Positions 42,163 through 53,394 of a DNA stretch of 64,000 bases are shown here, piece after piece. The stretch covers positions 77,206,935 to 77,270,934 of the forward strand of contig NC_092809.1 of the NCBI RefSeq assembly GCF_040954645.1. Reading direction: 5' to 3'. Origin of the DNA: Diabrotica undecimpunctata (Eukaryota > Arthropoda > Insecta > Coleoptera > Chrysomelidae). A program made the translations under genes and the position numbers. Every line of letters starts with the position of its first letter. The stretch's first letter is position 1. Below the pieces are notes generated by a model. It had not been told where the DNA came from and searched no databases. It worked only from the letters and a program-made list of their open reading frames with translations.

Positions 42163-43749
42163 TTACTGCACAAAATTTTGATTATTAGAATTGTCAGATT
42201 GTATCTGACCACTTGGATCTGATGTCCTATGTCTTTCCCTACTATGACTTCTACTCACATTTTCTTGCCTTGTACTATTTCGTTCCCTGTCTTCGCAGCT
42301 TCTATTCCTTCGAACACAATTTACCTGTCTGTTATAGTTAGGGCGCTCTGTATTTCTTCTATTGTTAAAATGTTGTCTATTATTATTAGTACTGTTATTA
42401 AAATGTTGTCTATTATAACTAGTATTGTTATTACAATTTTGTCTAATTTGATTACTGTTATTATTATTAAAATTTTGTAAATTATTACCATACCTAGTAT
42501 TATTGTTATATGATTGTCTATATTGTTGATTATCATTTTTATTATATTGAAAGTTATTATTGTTTTTTCTGTTGTTATTATTACTTGTCATATTGCCTCT
42601 TTGTATTCTTTGAATAAAATTAATAAAACTATCTATTGTTTGAATATTTTGTACAGTTACTGTTTGCACAACATCAACATCAAAATGTCTAGATACATTT
42701 AAGACTGTTTCATCCTCTCTAAGTGGTGGTTCTAAATATTTTGCAACTGTTATTAATTTCAATGCATAATCTACCATATTTAATTTTAAATTTTGATTAT
42801 ACTTTCCAAAATATAGAATTTCTCTAAACTTGGCTTGCTCTAATTCACCCCAATAATAATTTAAAAATTTATTTTCAAATGTTTGAAAATTATCTAAATC
42901 ATTCTCAATACTAGCAAACCAAGTTGCTGCATTGTCATTTAATGTCATTCTAATATAATCTTTAATATCATTAATATTATTCACAAATCTTAATTTATGT
43001 TTTAAACTATTTATGTATACTCTAGGATGCAAATTTTTTATATTACCAGAGAATTTAATCCCAGTCTCATTTGTTAAATTTAAGTAAGGTCTCCCTATGT
43101 CTCTCATTTGTGAAATATCATCTATTCTCTGTTCCACATTTCTTATTTGATTACTATTTATTTGGATATTTTGTTGTATATCGTCTAATTTTTCTTCTGT
43201 GTTTCTCCTGTCTTCGTTAATTTTTACTTCTAAGTTACATTTCTGTAACTCTATTTTCTGTTCTATATCTATTTTATTATCTTGAATAATCATCTTTACT
43301 TCTGTCCTCTCATTGTCTATCCTTTTCTTGTAGTCATTCCGTATACTTTTTATTTCATTCGCAACTTTTTTCTCTGCAGCTTCAAGTTTTTTATCCATTT
43401 GTTTTTCCATTTGTTTTACAATTTTATTATTATTATCTTCTATTTTCTTTTCTAATTTTCTATAATTCTCTTCCAATTTCTGTTCCATTTTTTTCATGTC
43501 TTCTTTGACTTCTTGTGAATTCTGTTCCATTTTGTGTTCTATTTTTTTCGTATTCTCTTCCATTGTCTTGTTCATCTGCATCATTAATGACATCAAAGCT
43601 GCCATATTGACATTTTCCTCTCTTTCTGGATTCATTTCTGCAGTATCTTGTGGAACTTGAACTAAACTCTCCTCTTGTATAGGTTGTGTTTCTACTTCCA
43701 AATCTTCTTCATTCTTTTTGCTTCTTGTACCTTTCTTTCCTTGAGACAT
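42163..43749 (-). CDS. gag: Gag with long coiled coil and no zinc knuckle
   Basis: A 528-residue open frame, ATG at 43749. Residues about 55-215 form a highly charged coiled coil (repeated MEQKLEENY and KKLEAAEKK-type heptads). A capsid-like domain follows at about 225-390 (LHPRVYINSLKHKLRF, YIRMTLNDNAATWFASI, FENKFLNYYWG). The C-terminal 130 residues are very rich in Asn, Gln and Arg, with repeated RQHFNN and a SRSHSRERHR motif. The C-X2-C-X4-H-X4-C knuckle usual in Gag is absent from this frame; a partial C..GHCYY remnant lies in the next frame downstream. The basic tail may replace it in RNA binding (inference). Confidence 0.82.
   Translation of the reverse strand: MSQGKKGTRSKKNEEDLEVETQPIQEESLVQVPQDTAEMNPEREENVNMAALMSLMMQMNKTMEENTKKIEHKMEQNSQEVKEDMKKMEQKLEENYRKLEKKIEDNNNKIVKQMEKQMDKKLEAAEKKVANEIKSIRNDYKKRIDNERTEVKMIIQDNKIDIEQKIELQKCNLEVKINEDRRNTEEKLDDIQQNIQINSNQIRNVEQRIDDISQMRDIGRPYLNLTNETGIKFSGNIKNLHPRVYINSLKHKLRFVNNINDIKDYIRMTLNDNAATWFASIENDLDNFQTFENKFLNYYWGELEQAKFREILYFGKYNQNLKLNMVDYALKLITVAKYLEPPLREDETVLNVSRHFDVDVVQTVTVQNIQTIDSFINFIQRIQRGNMTSNNNNRKNNNNFQYNKNDNQQYRQSYNNNTRYGNNLQNFNNNNSNQIRQNCNNNTSYNRQHFNNSTNNNRQHFNNRRNTERPNYNRQVNCVRRNRSCEDRERNSTRQENVSRSHSRERHRTSDPSGQIQSDNSNNQNFVQ
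42172..42178 (-). promoter_or_regulatory. Candidate -1 slippery site, gag to pro
   Basis: AAATTTT in element sense is phased A AAT TTT in gag, three codons before its stop. Shifting back gives the frame FCAVNFLNYKLGHC, which is in register with the protease-RT frame. The LINE insert introduces a stop in that frame. Confidence 0.5.
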
Positions 43750-43873
43750 TTTGAGACTTTACTTGTTCAAATATAATTAAAAATAAAATCTATAATTTTT
43801 CCTTTCTACTGATAATTAATTTAATTATATGAGAGCACTTATCTTCCCAAACTAATTCTTTTAAATAGAGAGC

Positions 43874-43892
43874 CACCGCGTTGGGTGCCAAA
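43874..43892 (-). promoter_or_regulatory. Primer-binding site, tRNA-Lys-like
   Basis: Element sense TGGCACCCAACGCGGTGG begins three bases after the LTR. It resembles the TGGCGCCCAACGTGGGG site for tRNA-Lys used by many Gypsy elements, with a few mismatches. Confidence 0.65.
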
Positions 43893-43895
43893 TTG

Positions 43896-45326
43896 TTATG
43901 ATGTGTTTTTTGTTTGAATGATGAGCAATGGGTATTTTTAATAATATAGGGTTTTTATCGCGGTTCTCAAAGAATTAGCTTGTAAGTACTTTTTTAAATT
44001 ATCTTTATTATAACTATTATGAAAGACACATATATATCTAACCTAGCCAATGTAAATTTAAAATAAACTATCTTTAAATTGATATTCTTATAAAACTAAT
44101 TAAATTCTATAGACAATGTAAAATTTAAACAAACTATCTTCAAAATTGAAATTGTTATGACACTAACTAAATTATATTAACAAAATTTTGTACCTTTCTT
44201 TCACTGAATGCCTAAATGAACTGTTTTCTACTATATAGATTCTAATCACCACTGAATGTCTTCGTACTTCAGTTATCCTTGTTTTTTGTGAAATTACTTT
44301 TTCCAATTATCAGCTTCTACCAATTTAAGATATAGTTTTCTTCACCAGCATTTATACACCACCAACCAAACCAGCAAACAGCATTTATATTTATTCTTCT
44401 TTTCAATATACCAATATCCAATTATTATAAGTTGATTTATACTAATCTCCAACCATAATATAATTTAATTTCTTCCAATATACCTTTTTTTATCTTCAAT
44501 AATTATTTGTGTATAATTATAAATGTGCATTAAATTATATGCATAATTTTTAATCTTCATTTAACTCACTATATTAAACAATTGGACTATCTCCAACTAA
44601 CTTTCATATTTCTTATTAAACTGCTTGACTGACTTACTAAAACTGTGAACAATTGACTTCACTAATTAATTGTGTCTATCTTCTACTAACTTTCATAATA
44701 AACTGCTTGACTTCTGACTAAAAACTTCCATCTTGAATCCAAATCACGGGTATTTATATCTTTTTGGATATTCTAGAACCATCTGGTAAGAGATCATGTT
44801 CCAATTTCGTTCTATTTCTTCGATATGGATGTTCTCGAAAAAATATCTGTTCCATCCACCGACATAATCATTATTCCAGAATGTTCGACCGTAAACAATG
44901 GTCACACTCTGCACTCTGGAGAATTCGTTAATGTTCCATTGATAATTTTGTTGACATTTAGGCTTTTCAGATCAGAATAAACATTCAAATTAGTAACTAA
45001 CACTCTAATTTAATAAAATACACATTTCAAACAATATATTATTATAACCCCACTTTATATTCGTAAATATTTCCTAAAATGTCACTTGGAGACAGAGTTT
45101 GTATAGTTGGTTGCCTAGTCACATGGCTCACTTAAATATATTTACAACATTAAAATACAACTTTTTACACTTATTATATGCTAATTTATTAAAAATGCCC
45201 TCACATAAATATATTTTTATAAAATTCTCTAGTATATAACTTATTTAAAATAATCAAATACTTTTTTATATCTAATATTATGTAGTATATAACTTATAAA
45301 TTATTTTCTATAAACAATATCTGTTT

Positions 45327-45329
<3 letters not shown>
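43896..45329 (-). repeat. 5' LTR of Gypsy-type element
   Basis: In plus orientation starts TGTTATGATG next to the primer-binding site and ends CTGTTTCAA against (TA)n, where the left copy continues CA. About 1.43 kb. Confidence 0.85.
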
Positions 45330-45415
<86 letters not shown>

Positions 45416-45460
45416 GACGATTCTCATGATTGCTCATCATTCAAACAAAAAACACATCAT

Positions 45461-45525
<65 letters not shown>
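45329..45525. repeat. Two (TA)n arrays with an inverted LTR end between
   Basis: (TA)n at 45329-45412 and 45464-45525 enclose 51 bp. Bases 45429-45464 are an exact 36-bp reverse complement of the LTR start at 43896-43931 (TGTTATGATG...GAGCAAT). Confidence 0.88.
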
Positions 45526-45529
<4 letters not shown>

Positions 45530-47052
45530 ACAGCTATATTTAGTATTGGTTTATTATCTGATGATTCTTGTAGGAAATGTAAACATCGTTATATGAATAA
45601 TTTGAAGATACCGTTGACGTCAAAAGAAATGCAAAATTTAATTCTCATTACTAGACTTAGCAAAATATGCATATATTTGGGGATATGCATATATGTATAT
45701 GCATATTTTATGCAAATATCTGGTCAATTTGCACATTTACCCAAAAAATTGCACAAAATGCATAAACGTCAATTTATTTCGAATTGCGGATTTTAAATTT
45801 AATTTAAATTTTATCTAACCGTATATAATCGTATCACTAAGTAACTGGAATTTCCAATATTCATTTTATTTCCATATTTCAGTCTTTAATATTACCGATA
45901 GTACGATAGTATAGACACGACCTAATATTCTTGGTATTGTTGTAGCAGGTAACCGATTCTGATAACCTTCGTAATAAAAGGGTGTTTCAAAAGTGTACTG
46001 TTTATGGTATGATCAGAATGGTCCTTTCGCAAATCATTTTGTTCTCAAAAGTGAAAGTAAAAACTTAAGCATCGTTAGTAGAGCTTGTTTAATTTGTTAA
46101 CTATTTTGACAAAATTTTAATACGCCAAAAATAACTAGTGTCACTACTTGGATTAAACCTTACAAAGTGTAACGATACGATCGTTAATAATCTAACATTT
46201 CGAACGTTAGCAAAATCACAGTCAATAATGAAATCGAATTCCTACAATAGTTACTAATTTGCCGCCGTAGAGTAGGCCACTCACAATACTATCTGATATT
46301 TATGAATATCGAATATCGATATGTAGGTTATAATAGAATCGATTCCCTTGTCATTAAAAGGAAAACGAATACTGGCCAAGACCATTTTAGAACAGAAATT
46401 CCACAAGACAGGTTGTTGAGTTTGAATTGCGGCAGGCAGAATCTTAGGGGACGGGAAGAAATTTAAGTTATTTTTGTTGTTTTTTTTTAGGAAGGTAAAG
46501 AGTTTTTTTAAGTTGAAGAAGTTATTTAGTGTATGTGCAGTTTTTCTTAAGAAGTTACGTTGTTTTATGGAAAAAAACCTTAATAGGTTCTGGTAAGCTA
46601 CCACACACTTTCCATTTAAATTTGCAAGTCCTCAATCATCTAAACTTTCCCACCTTATTAGAAATATCCAAGTATTATTCTTATTTTTTATATTCATATA
46701 TATGTAGTAGGTATATTCCAGTGTAGAAACATTAAATACATATTTGAGTCAAGGTCACTTAATGACAAATATATTCTAGTTTTTGTTATTTGAACAAAAA
46801 ATCTAATAAGTACAAGAACATATACTAAAAAGGTTTTTTGTTCTCTTGTAGCCTGCCGGCTCCAACCTTAAGAATTGGAATTTTCATTTTGATTTGGGGA
46901 AGAATATTTTTTTTTAATTTGGGAAGTACTTTAATTTGGGGAAGAATTGAAACGTTGATTTTGGAAAAGAAGCAATTTTAAGTTGGAATTTTCTGGTTGG
47001 TCTGCCAGTCCTAGCCAGTTGTTACACTAGTCAACGCGGGCTGAACGCGGCA
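45526..47052. other. Unassigned stretch
   Basis: No gene recognised. An AT-rich tract near 45660-45720 repeats GCATATAT-type words; 46855-47000 has G-rich TTGGGGAAGAA repeats. Confidence 0.4.
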
Positions 47053-47880
47053 ATGAAGCCGGGATGTTTCAAAGGTGTGAAATCGTTTCCTACGGATTAT
47101 CGTGCTAATAAAAAAGCTTGGATGACGAAAAAACTTTTTAACAATTGGCTTTTAACAGTTAATGAAGACATCAAACGGCAAAAGCGGAAAATTTTACTAT
47201 TTTTAGACAATTGCACTGTCCACAACAGTCCTTCTACATTGTCCAACGTGGAACTCTACTACTTTCCGCCAAATACAAACTTTCAAATTGCAACCGTTGG
47301 ACCAAGATATCGTCCATAATTTTAAGACGTTCTATCGCAAAGAAATTGTTAAGCTCGATTTAGAATCTCTCGACCAGCAGCCAACTGCAGTTCTGACAGC
47401 TATTTTACTGATTGACAAGTCATGAACAGGTAAACACCCCTAACATTTCTTAACTGCTTCAAAAAATCTGGTTTCTTAAAAAAATATCAGGAAAATCTTC
47501 CAATAATTATGGATGATGAAGAACCAGGAATGGAACCATTAGTTGACATCAGCGTTGAGTTTTTCTGACTTTGTTCAAGTGTATAAGATGTTGCTGTCTC
47601 AGGTTCACTAACCGATGGCGAAATTTTATCTGCGACAGATACGAATTAAAAAAGTACTTAATGATGAAGATGAGTACGATACATCAGAACCTTTGGCAGA
47701 GGTGTCAGTTAAGGAAGCAAGATCCTCATTCGATACCTTACAAAGCTTCTGTCTACAAACCAAAGTGATGAAAAGGCATTTCAGGTATGTACTTCTTAAA
47801 AAAATATATTGAGCAGGCTGAGCAGCAGCAATGTGCTTTGAAGCAAACCAGTATAATACAGTTCTTTCGAAAGATTAATT
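47053..47880 (+). pseudogene. Tigger/pogo-like transposase fragment
   Basis: Catalytic and C-terminal part of a pogo-superfamily transposase. The first segment reads KKAWMTKKLFNNWLL, then KILLFLDNCTVHNS with a catalytic aspartate and LYYFPPNTNF. A frameshift near 47285 changes to LQPLDQ-like and HNFKTFYRKEIVKLDLESL. Further on, GSLTDGEILSATDT and an acidic DEDEYDTSEPLAEVSVKEA block match the C-terminal region of Tigger-like proteins. The N-terminal DNA-binding domains are missing. Confidence 0.82.
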
Positions 47881-48009
47881 AATTCAAATTATGAATACAT
47901 ACATGTATTTACACGAATGTAATAATAATAATAATGTTGTGGCGAAGCTAAATCATCTATTGTATATGATTTAAAACTATTGACTTACACTCGAAGCCAC
48001 CTGGATCAG

Positions 48010-48528
48010 ATGCTGAAAACAGTGTAAAATTTCTCTAATGACATTAGTATGCACTTCGGCCTTGACAAGTGTCGTGTCTTAAATTTAATCAAAGGAAAGG
48101 TTCAGCCCGGTGGATTCGATATGCAAAACGGCCAGAACATCGAGGCCATGGGTGAAAATGATATGTATAAATACCTCGGAATAAAGCAAGCGCGGAAGAT
48201 TGACCATAAGCAAATGAAAACTGAAATAACTACTGAGTTTATACAAAGGGTAAAACAGCTGTTTCGTTCACACCTTAATAGAAAAATTTTTTTAAGGCAC
48301 TAAACACTTATGCATGTTCCGCGCTTAGCTACTTATTTGGTATTGTTAAGTGGACAAAAACGGATATAGAAAATCTTCAGCGAAAAGTAAGGACACACCT
48401 CACAAAAGCACAAAAACACCATACTCGAAGTGCAGTAGAAAGAACGACATTACCGCGGTATTTAGGAGGACGAGGACTTATGGATATAAGTGAGCAACTA
48501 GAAAAACACGTTACGAATTCACAATAAA
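48010..48528 (+). pseudogene. LINE RT C-terminal fragment of a different clade
   Basis: Reads FGLDKCRVLNLIKGKVQPGG, MYKYLGIKQARKIDHKQMK, then after a shift at 48295 SYLFGIVKWTKTDIENLQRK and SAVERTTLPRYLGGRGLMDI. The KYLGI, WTKTDL..LQRK.R and ER..LPR..GGRGL.D blocks are typical of LINEs unlike the RTE-like ones elsewhere in the window (possibly R2/NeSL/R4-like; low certainty). Truncated at both ends. Confidence 0.72.
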
Positions 48529-48753
48529 TGTAGATAAAAAAACCAGTTAGATACTACTTTTAAATAAGTTTTTAAGTTTCATTATAATCTTAAAATTTGT
48601 CAACTTATGCACTTTTCGCTTGAATTTGGGGTGAAGATGTCCATCCGGTCAAAACTTGCAGGATTTTGCATCGTACCTAGATTGAATCGGTGCTGCTTAT
48701 TGTTTTAATATATGTATTTAAATTACGAACTTATCGACAATAAATATGTAAAA

Positions 48754-50439
48754 TGCCGAGGGTGTATAAGCGTAAGGTTGGTGCAAAAATCCTTAAGCAA
48801 TACAGTGCGGAAACGCTAGAAAAGTGTTTAACAGAATACATGGCTGGTGATGCATTAAACAACATGGTGGTCAAACTGTTTTTACCAAAGTTGAAGAAGA
48901 TGATTTTGTGGATGCAGTGATTACTTGTGCGAATTGGGGATTCCCATTAAATACATTGGATCTTCGTTTAACTGCAAAAGCTTACCTAGACCGTCTTGGT
49001 AAAAACTCACTCTTTAAAAATAATTTTCTTGGGTACGATTGGGATTACATAAGAGACATAAACTTTAAGTGAACGCTTATAAACATAAAAGAACTCGTGC
49101 TGCCGTCGATGCTGAAACATTAACAATTTTTTTTTTTTGAGGAATAAAGCAAAACACTTGAAGGTGTCGACTCTGCTGCAATATTTAATTACGACGAAAG
49201 TAATTTAATTGATGGTCCGGGAAAAAGAAACTAATTTATCAAAGAGGTGTCAAATATCCAGACAATATAATAAATTATACTAAAAGTGCTGTGACAATTA
49301 TGTTATGTGTTTCGGCAACTGGAGATATATTATCGCCTTATTTAGTTTATAAGGCTACAAATTTGTGGGATTCTTGGCGCCAAGGAGGTCCTAGGGGCTC
49401 CCCATGTTGTGAAAAGAAATGCTGCAGTAAAGGTACGCGTTATAATCGATCTAATCATGGATGGTTTGATGCAATTTGTTTTACTGATTAGTTTAAGGCT
49501 ATATTTTTGCCTCATGTTCGTTTAATTGAAGGAAAGAAAGTCTTAATAGAAGACAATATTTCGAGTCATTTTACAAAAGAAGTGCACAATATTTGTAAAG
49601 ATAATAACATTGCTTTCATTTGTCTTCCACTAAATGCAACGCATCTTTGCCAACCTCTCGGCGTTAGCTTCTTTGAACCAATGAAGAATTATTGGAAACA
49701 ATTACTGCACGAATGGAAGAAAGCCAATCCAAACTCATCGTCTGTTGGGAAAAGTTTATTTCCAAGATTATTAAAAAAACTTTTTGAGAAAATGGCACCG
49801 TCTGCTGCAGTTAACGCTAGAAAGGAATTTCATGCTTGTGGTATTTGTCCTTTTTCTAAAGATAAACTTTTATCAAAATTTCTTAGTGAGAAGCAAACCA
49901 CTCATCGAAACAGTGCTGATGTATCAGAGAAACTGAATTTTATACCTTGAAGATCAGTTGCGTATGTAGACAGTCCAGGGAAAGAAATTGACGACGATAA
50001 CATGTCTTATACAAGCAAGACACAAATTGTGAAGAAAAAAGTTTTTGAAGAAATCGATGAAGCAAGTTCCGAAACAGAGAGCGTGAGTGAAAATTTTGAC
50101 CAAGAAGACCATGAAGTCGCAGACATTCAAAGTAATATTGCTGAGGAAACAGAATACATTCACATTAATGATATAGAAGCAAATTCATGGGTTGTAATAG
50201 AATATCAAACTAAGAAGAATATTAAACATTTTGTAGGACAAATTTCAGCGATTAAAGATGATGAAGCTAATGGTAAGTTCTTAAAACTCTCAAAATTGGG
50301 AAAATTTATATGGTCTGATATTCTTGACGAAGACAATGTTCGTCTAAGTAACATAAAAAAAGTATTAATTTCGCCAAAAATTTGTCGAAGAGGCGAGCTG
50401 TGTTTTGTTTTGGACTTGTCTGCGAATAATTTTAACTAA
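48754..50439 (+). pseudogene. pogo-like transposase pseudogene, near full length
   Basis: Starts at MPRVYKRKVGAKILKQYSAE, a typical N-terminus of this group (HTH-psq region), but the helix-turn-helix has lost sequence. Then DAVITCANWGFPLNTLDLRL and AAIFNYDESNLIDGPG with the first catalytic aspartate, LMLCVSATGDILSPYLVYKA, GTRYNRSNHGWFD (stop replacing the next Trp), KKVLIEDNISSHF with the second aspartate, and ATHLCQPLGVSFFEPMKNYW where LQPLD is expected, so the third aspartate is glycine. The 50002-50439 frame is the acidic linker and C-terminal module. Several frameshifts and stops; clearly dead. Confidence 0.87.
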
Positions 50440-52300
50440 GTAACTTTCTTTTTGTAATAAAAAGTTTTTAGTAAAACATCTATTATGATTTAAAATCATT
50501 TTAGTATGTTTATCTTCACCCCAGTTAACTAAAAATCATTTTTATTAAATAAAACCATAGGCAGTCAACTTCACCCTATACAGTGTGAAGTTCACCAAAC
50601 AAACAATTTATTTTTTCTCAATTCGGTTTTTTAAAATACCCGATGTTTTTTCTACTAAAATTAAAGTTAAGACTTATACATATATTATACAAAAATATAT
50701 GATACATTTTATTTTGTTCTCCAGGAAATATTTTTCGTTGATGTTTAAAAACGGTCTACTACACCCCATTTTACGATACATACTTAAATGTTATAAGTAA
50801 GGAAAAAAAATACTAAATAGAAACACACAATTTTACTATTAACATTTTTATCCTAGTGTGTGAGAATTTGAAAAGTCAATGTATCTACATTGGATTATAA
50901 AATGCTCTTTTTATAATTTATAAATTAAAAAAAAGTCCGGTTAATTGGTTTATACCAAAGCCATTTTAGTCCAGTTACTGTGGCATTTTCCCTTTAAATT
51001 TTTTATAACTGCACCGATTTATCTGAAATTTTTACAGTGGGTAGTAAATTACTGAAAAAACATAAGTTATATGGTGTCGATGTGTGCTTCTACCCCTGGG
51101 GTGGTTGGCACCCCATCTAGGAGGTTGAACTTTTTACACTTAAAATAACCCCGGAAATTGATATAGAATCAAATTTTAAACAAAAAATGTCATATAAATT
51201 TTTTTCGCTAAATTAATACTTTTTGAGTTATACGCACTTGAAAAAGTAAACTTTTCGCAAAAAAAGAACATGTTTTCCAATGATTTTGTACGAATAACTC
51301 AAAAACAAAGCGTTTTATTAAAAAATCTATAAGCAAAAAAAAAGGTTATAAAAAAACAAAGAGAATGTTTTTTTACTAAGTTTTATAAGTACAATATTAA
51401 GCGAATTATAATTGGTTGAAGATGACTTTTTGTTTTTGGAATACTATACTCGATGCATTTAACATGAAATATCGGAAAATGGACATCTTTTTTGATAAAA
51501 ACTCATACAACACTTTTTAAAGAGCTAGAAAAAAACCTTTAAAATGTTAAAAGCCATTTCGATTAAAACAAAGCGAAATACGAAGGAAAGAATTTGAATT
51601 ACTCTAGCGTTTTTAAAAAAAACGAGCAGTATAAGTAACACTATTTCGATCAGAATTGAAATTAAACGTATATCTTCTACAATTCATTTTATTTTAGTGT
51701 TATTTATAAGTTTTAAAAGTTTAGCTTGTTTAAAATGCGTATTTTTTGAAAAAATCATGTTTAAATTAACAAATCTTTTTTTTAATTATCTAAAAATTTA
51801 CATTTTTTCAAAATAAATCTAAAACTATAAGAGATACGTGAAAACTGGTTCTACACCAAAATGTAGTTTTTTTCTTAACAAAAATTTTTATTTTTTTTAT
51901 TTTTGTTGTAGCTCGAAAAATAATAGAGATATAGCCAATTCAAGTTTGAGATACAGCGGCTGACACACCTGTAATCAGCACTTTGGCCCTTTACTATTTA
52001 AAAAGAAAGAATTTTAACATATTTTAATCTACTAAGTCTTGTAGCTTTTGAAATTACCTTCAAAATATTTTTTTAATGGACACTGTAGCTTAAAAATTAA
52101 CGGAGTTATTCTAAAAAAATTTTGGAGCATGTTATTTATATTTTGGAGCATCAACTTATTTTCTGTATATATAAATGCTTTATTCAAGTATATTCGAAAA
52201 ACTGGTAACAGACACACTAACACTCACACAAATATGTATATAATATATACATACATACATACATACATATATATGTTAGGTATATAATATAGGCACCTCT
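50440..52300. other. Long non-coding stretch, probably TE interior
   Basis: AT-rich with no coding signal. A slightly GC-richer patch near 51085-51130 (CCCCTGGGGTGGTTGGCACC) and words such as CAAAAAGTAT suggest an old repeat, which I cannot name. Confidence 0.4.
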
Positions 52301-52429
52301 AAACTGAACATTTGCTTCAGAAAACTAACGAACACAGAGAACCGACACTCCTTTGAAGTTACGTGGGCAAGCCGCCAATGAGTGCCAATGACAGGAGTAC
52401 TTCAGATCTCGAAGACATTTTAGAAGCTG

Positions 52430-53237
52430 GGAGATAGTGTACAATTTTGCTGTATGGCCTTGCCAAAGACACCCACATGAACAAAATGAATAAGGTCGAA
52501 GATTATTCATCATTACTTGAACAAGGGCCTGCGTAGCGCAAGCGGTAGGATGCTTGCCTCGCATGCCGGTGGTCCGGAGTTCGAATCCTACCGCCGGCAA
52601 GAATAACTAGACATTTTTAAAAATGTCTATAGGCCCCAGGTCGACTCAGCCTGAATAAAATGAGTACCTTGGGTAAAACCAGGGGTAATAATAGGCGGTT
52701 GAAGCGTAGCACTGGCCATGTTACCTTCCTTGTATACCGTAGGCCCTAGATATAGCAGACTACCCTGCTATACTCCCAAAGCCGCGAAGCGGTATAAAAC
52801 GGGAGACTATTATATTACTTGAACAAATGCAATACGAATCGTTTATTAAAGCCACAACTAAAAATAGTGCAGTTAAATTATCATTTCTTGTACCAACTGT
52901 AAGTGCCCTGAATGAGCATATCAAAAGAGTTTATTTACAAACTCAGATATGGCTTGGAAACAAAGAGATTGATATAACGCATTGGGGATGGTTCAAGAGT
53001 GATGATATTTTACAACCAATAAAAATGACAAGTTCACCTGCACCAGAAGAACTATTGAAACTGATTTTTTGCAATTGCAAAAAGGGTTGCGGCTCTGCGT
53101 GTGGGTGTCGTACACTAGGTCTATTTTGCAATGCTACGTGTGGAACATGCTCTGGCGACAATTGTCAAAACTGTCCTGCAATAGACGAAGAGGTGGAGTT
53201 AGAACACGACGAGAATGATGCTTCAGACAATGAATAA
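52430..53237 (+). pseudogene. Cys-rich TE-associated protein, split by a SINE
   Basis: Host frame reads LLYGLAKDTHMNKMNKVEDY and SSLLEQ to 52524 and continues with MQYESFIKATTKNSAVKLSF, PTVSALNEHIKRVYLQTQIW, LGNKEIDITHWGW and SPAPEELLKLIFCNCKKGCG, then a cluster of 13-14 cysteines (CGCRTLGLFCNATC, CSGDNCQNC). The C-terminal pattern is the CNCKKGC..CGCR...CS..C..C..C.N module that I recall from many repetitive animal ORFs of unknown function; it resembles CXC/tesmin-type zinc binding. An acidic tail ends the frame at 53237. The 289-bp SINE breaks the coding sequence and a stop occurs upstream near 52436. Confidence 0.72.
52525..52813 (+). mobile_element. tRNA-derived SINE with 13-bp TSD
   Basis: Starts with a tRNA-like head (about 52526-52600): six of seven acceptor pairs form, A box TAGCGCAAGCGG, B box GAGTTCGAATCC, and the anticodon loop would read GCC (Gly-like). 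A non-tRNA body of about 210 bp follows, with GACTCAGCCTGAATAAAATG. It ends ...GACTATT and is flanked by ATTACTTGAACAA at 52512-52524 and 52814-52826. RNA polymerase III transcription is expected from the A and B boxes. Confidence 0.92.
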
Positions 53238-53394
53238 TTTGATATATTGTAAATAATTTTTATTTTTGTAAATATATTTTGTATACTTTCTAATGTAAAG
53301 TATTTTCATGCATAATTTTTTACAATAAAAACAGCATGAGTATACTTAATTTTTTTATTTAGACATTTACCAAAGGGGAATTTGTTTCGTGAGC
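53238..53394. other. 3' flank of Cys-rich ORF
   Basis: Contains AATAAAA near 53325, which could be a polyadenylation signal of the element. Confidence 0.3.

Larger units (their letters stand above)
38786..45329 (-). mobile_element. Defective Ty3/Gypsy-type LTR retrotransposon
   Basis: Minus-strand element with long LTRs, a Lys-type primer-binding site, gag, and a protease-RT frame that stops after the RT thumb. The two LTR copies match without indels over 1,284 bp at a constant offset of 5,260. The left copy lacks the first ~150 bp present at 43896-44045, and the right copy loses its last two bases in (TA)n. RNase H and integrase are absent, the RT box is mutated and a LINE fragment sits at the gag-pro junction. 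It must be non-autonomous. Confidence 0.88.

Noticed and set aside
42229..42702. Plus-strand and alternative minus-strand frames rich in Ile and Val
   Set aside because: They are shadows of the Asn-rich gag tail.
52525..52600. Functional tRNA gene
   Set aside because: It is the head of a 289-bp insert with a TSD and has a mismatch in the acceptor stem; a SINE explains it better.
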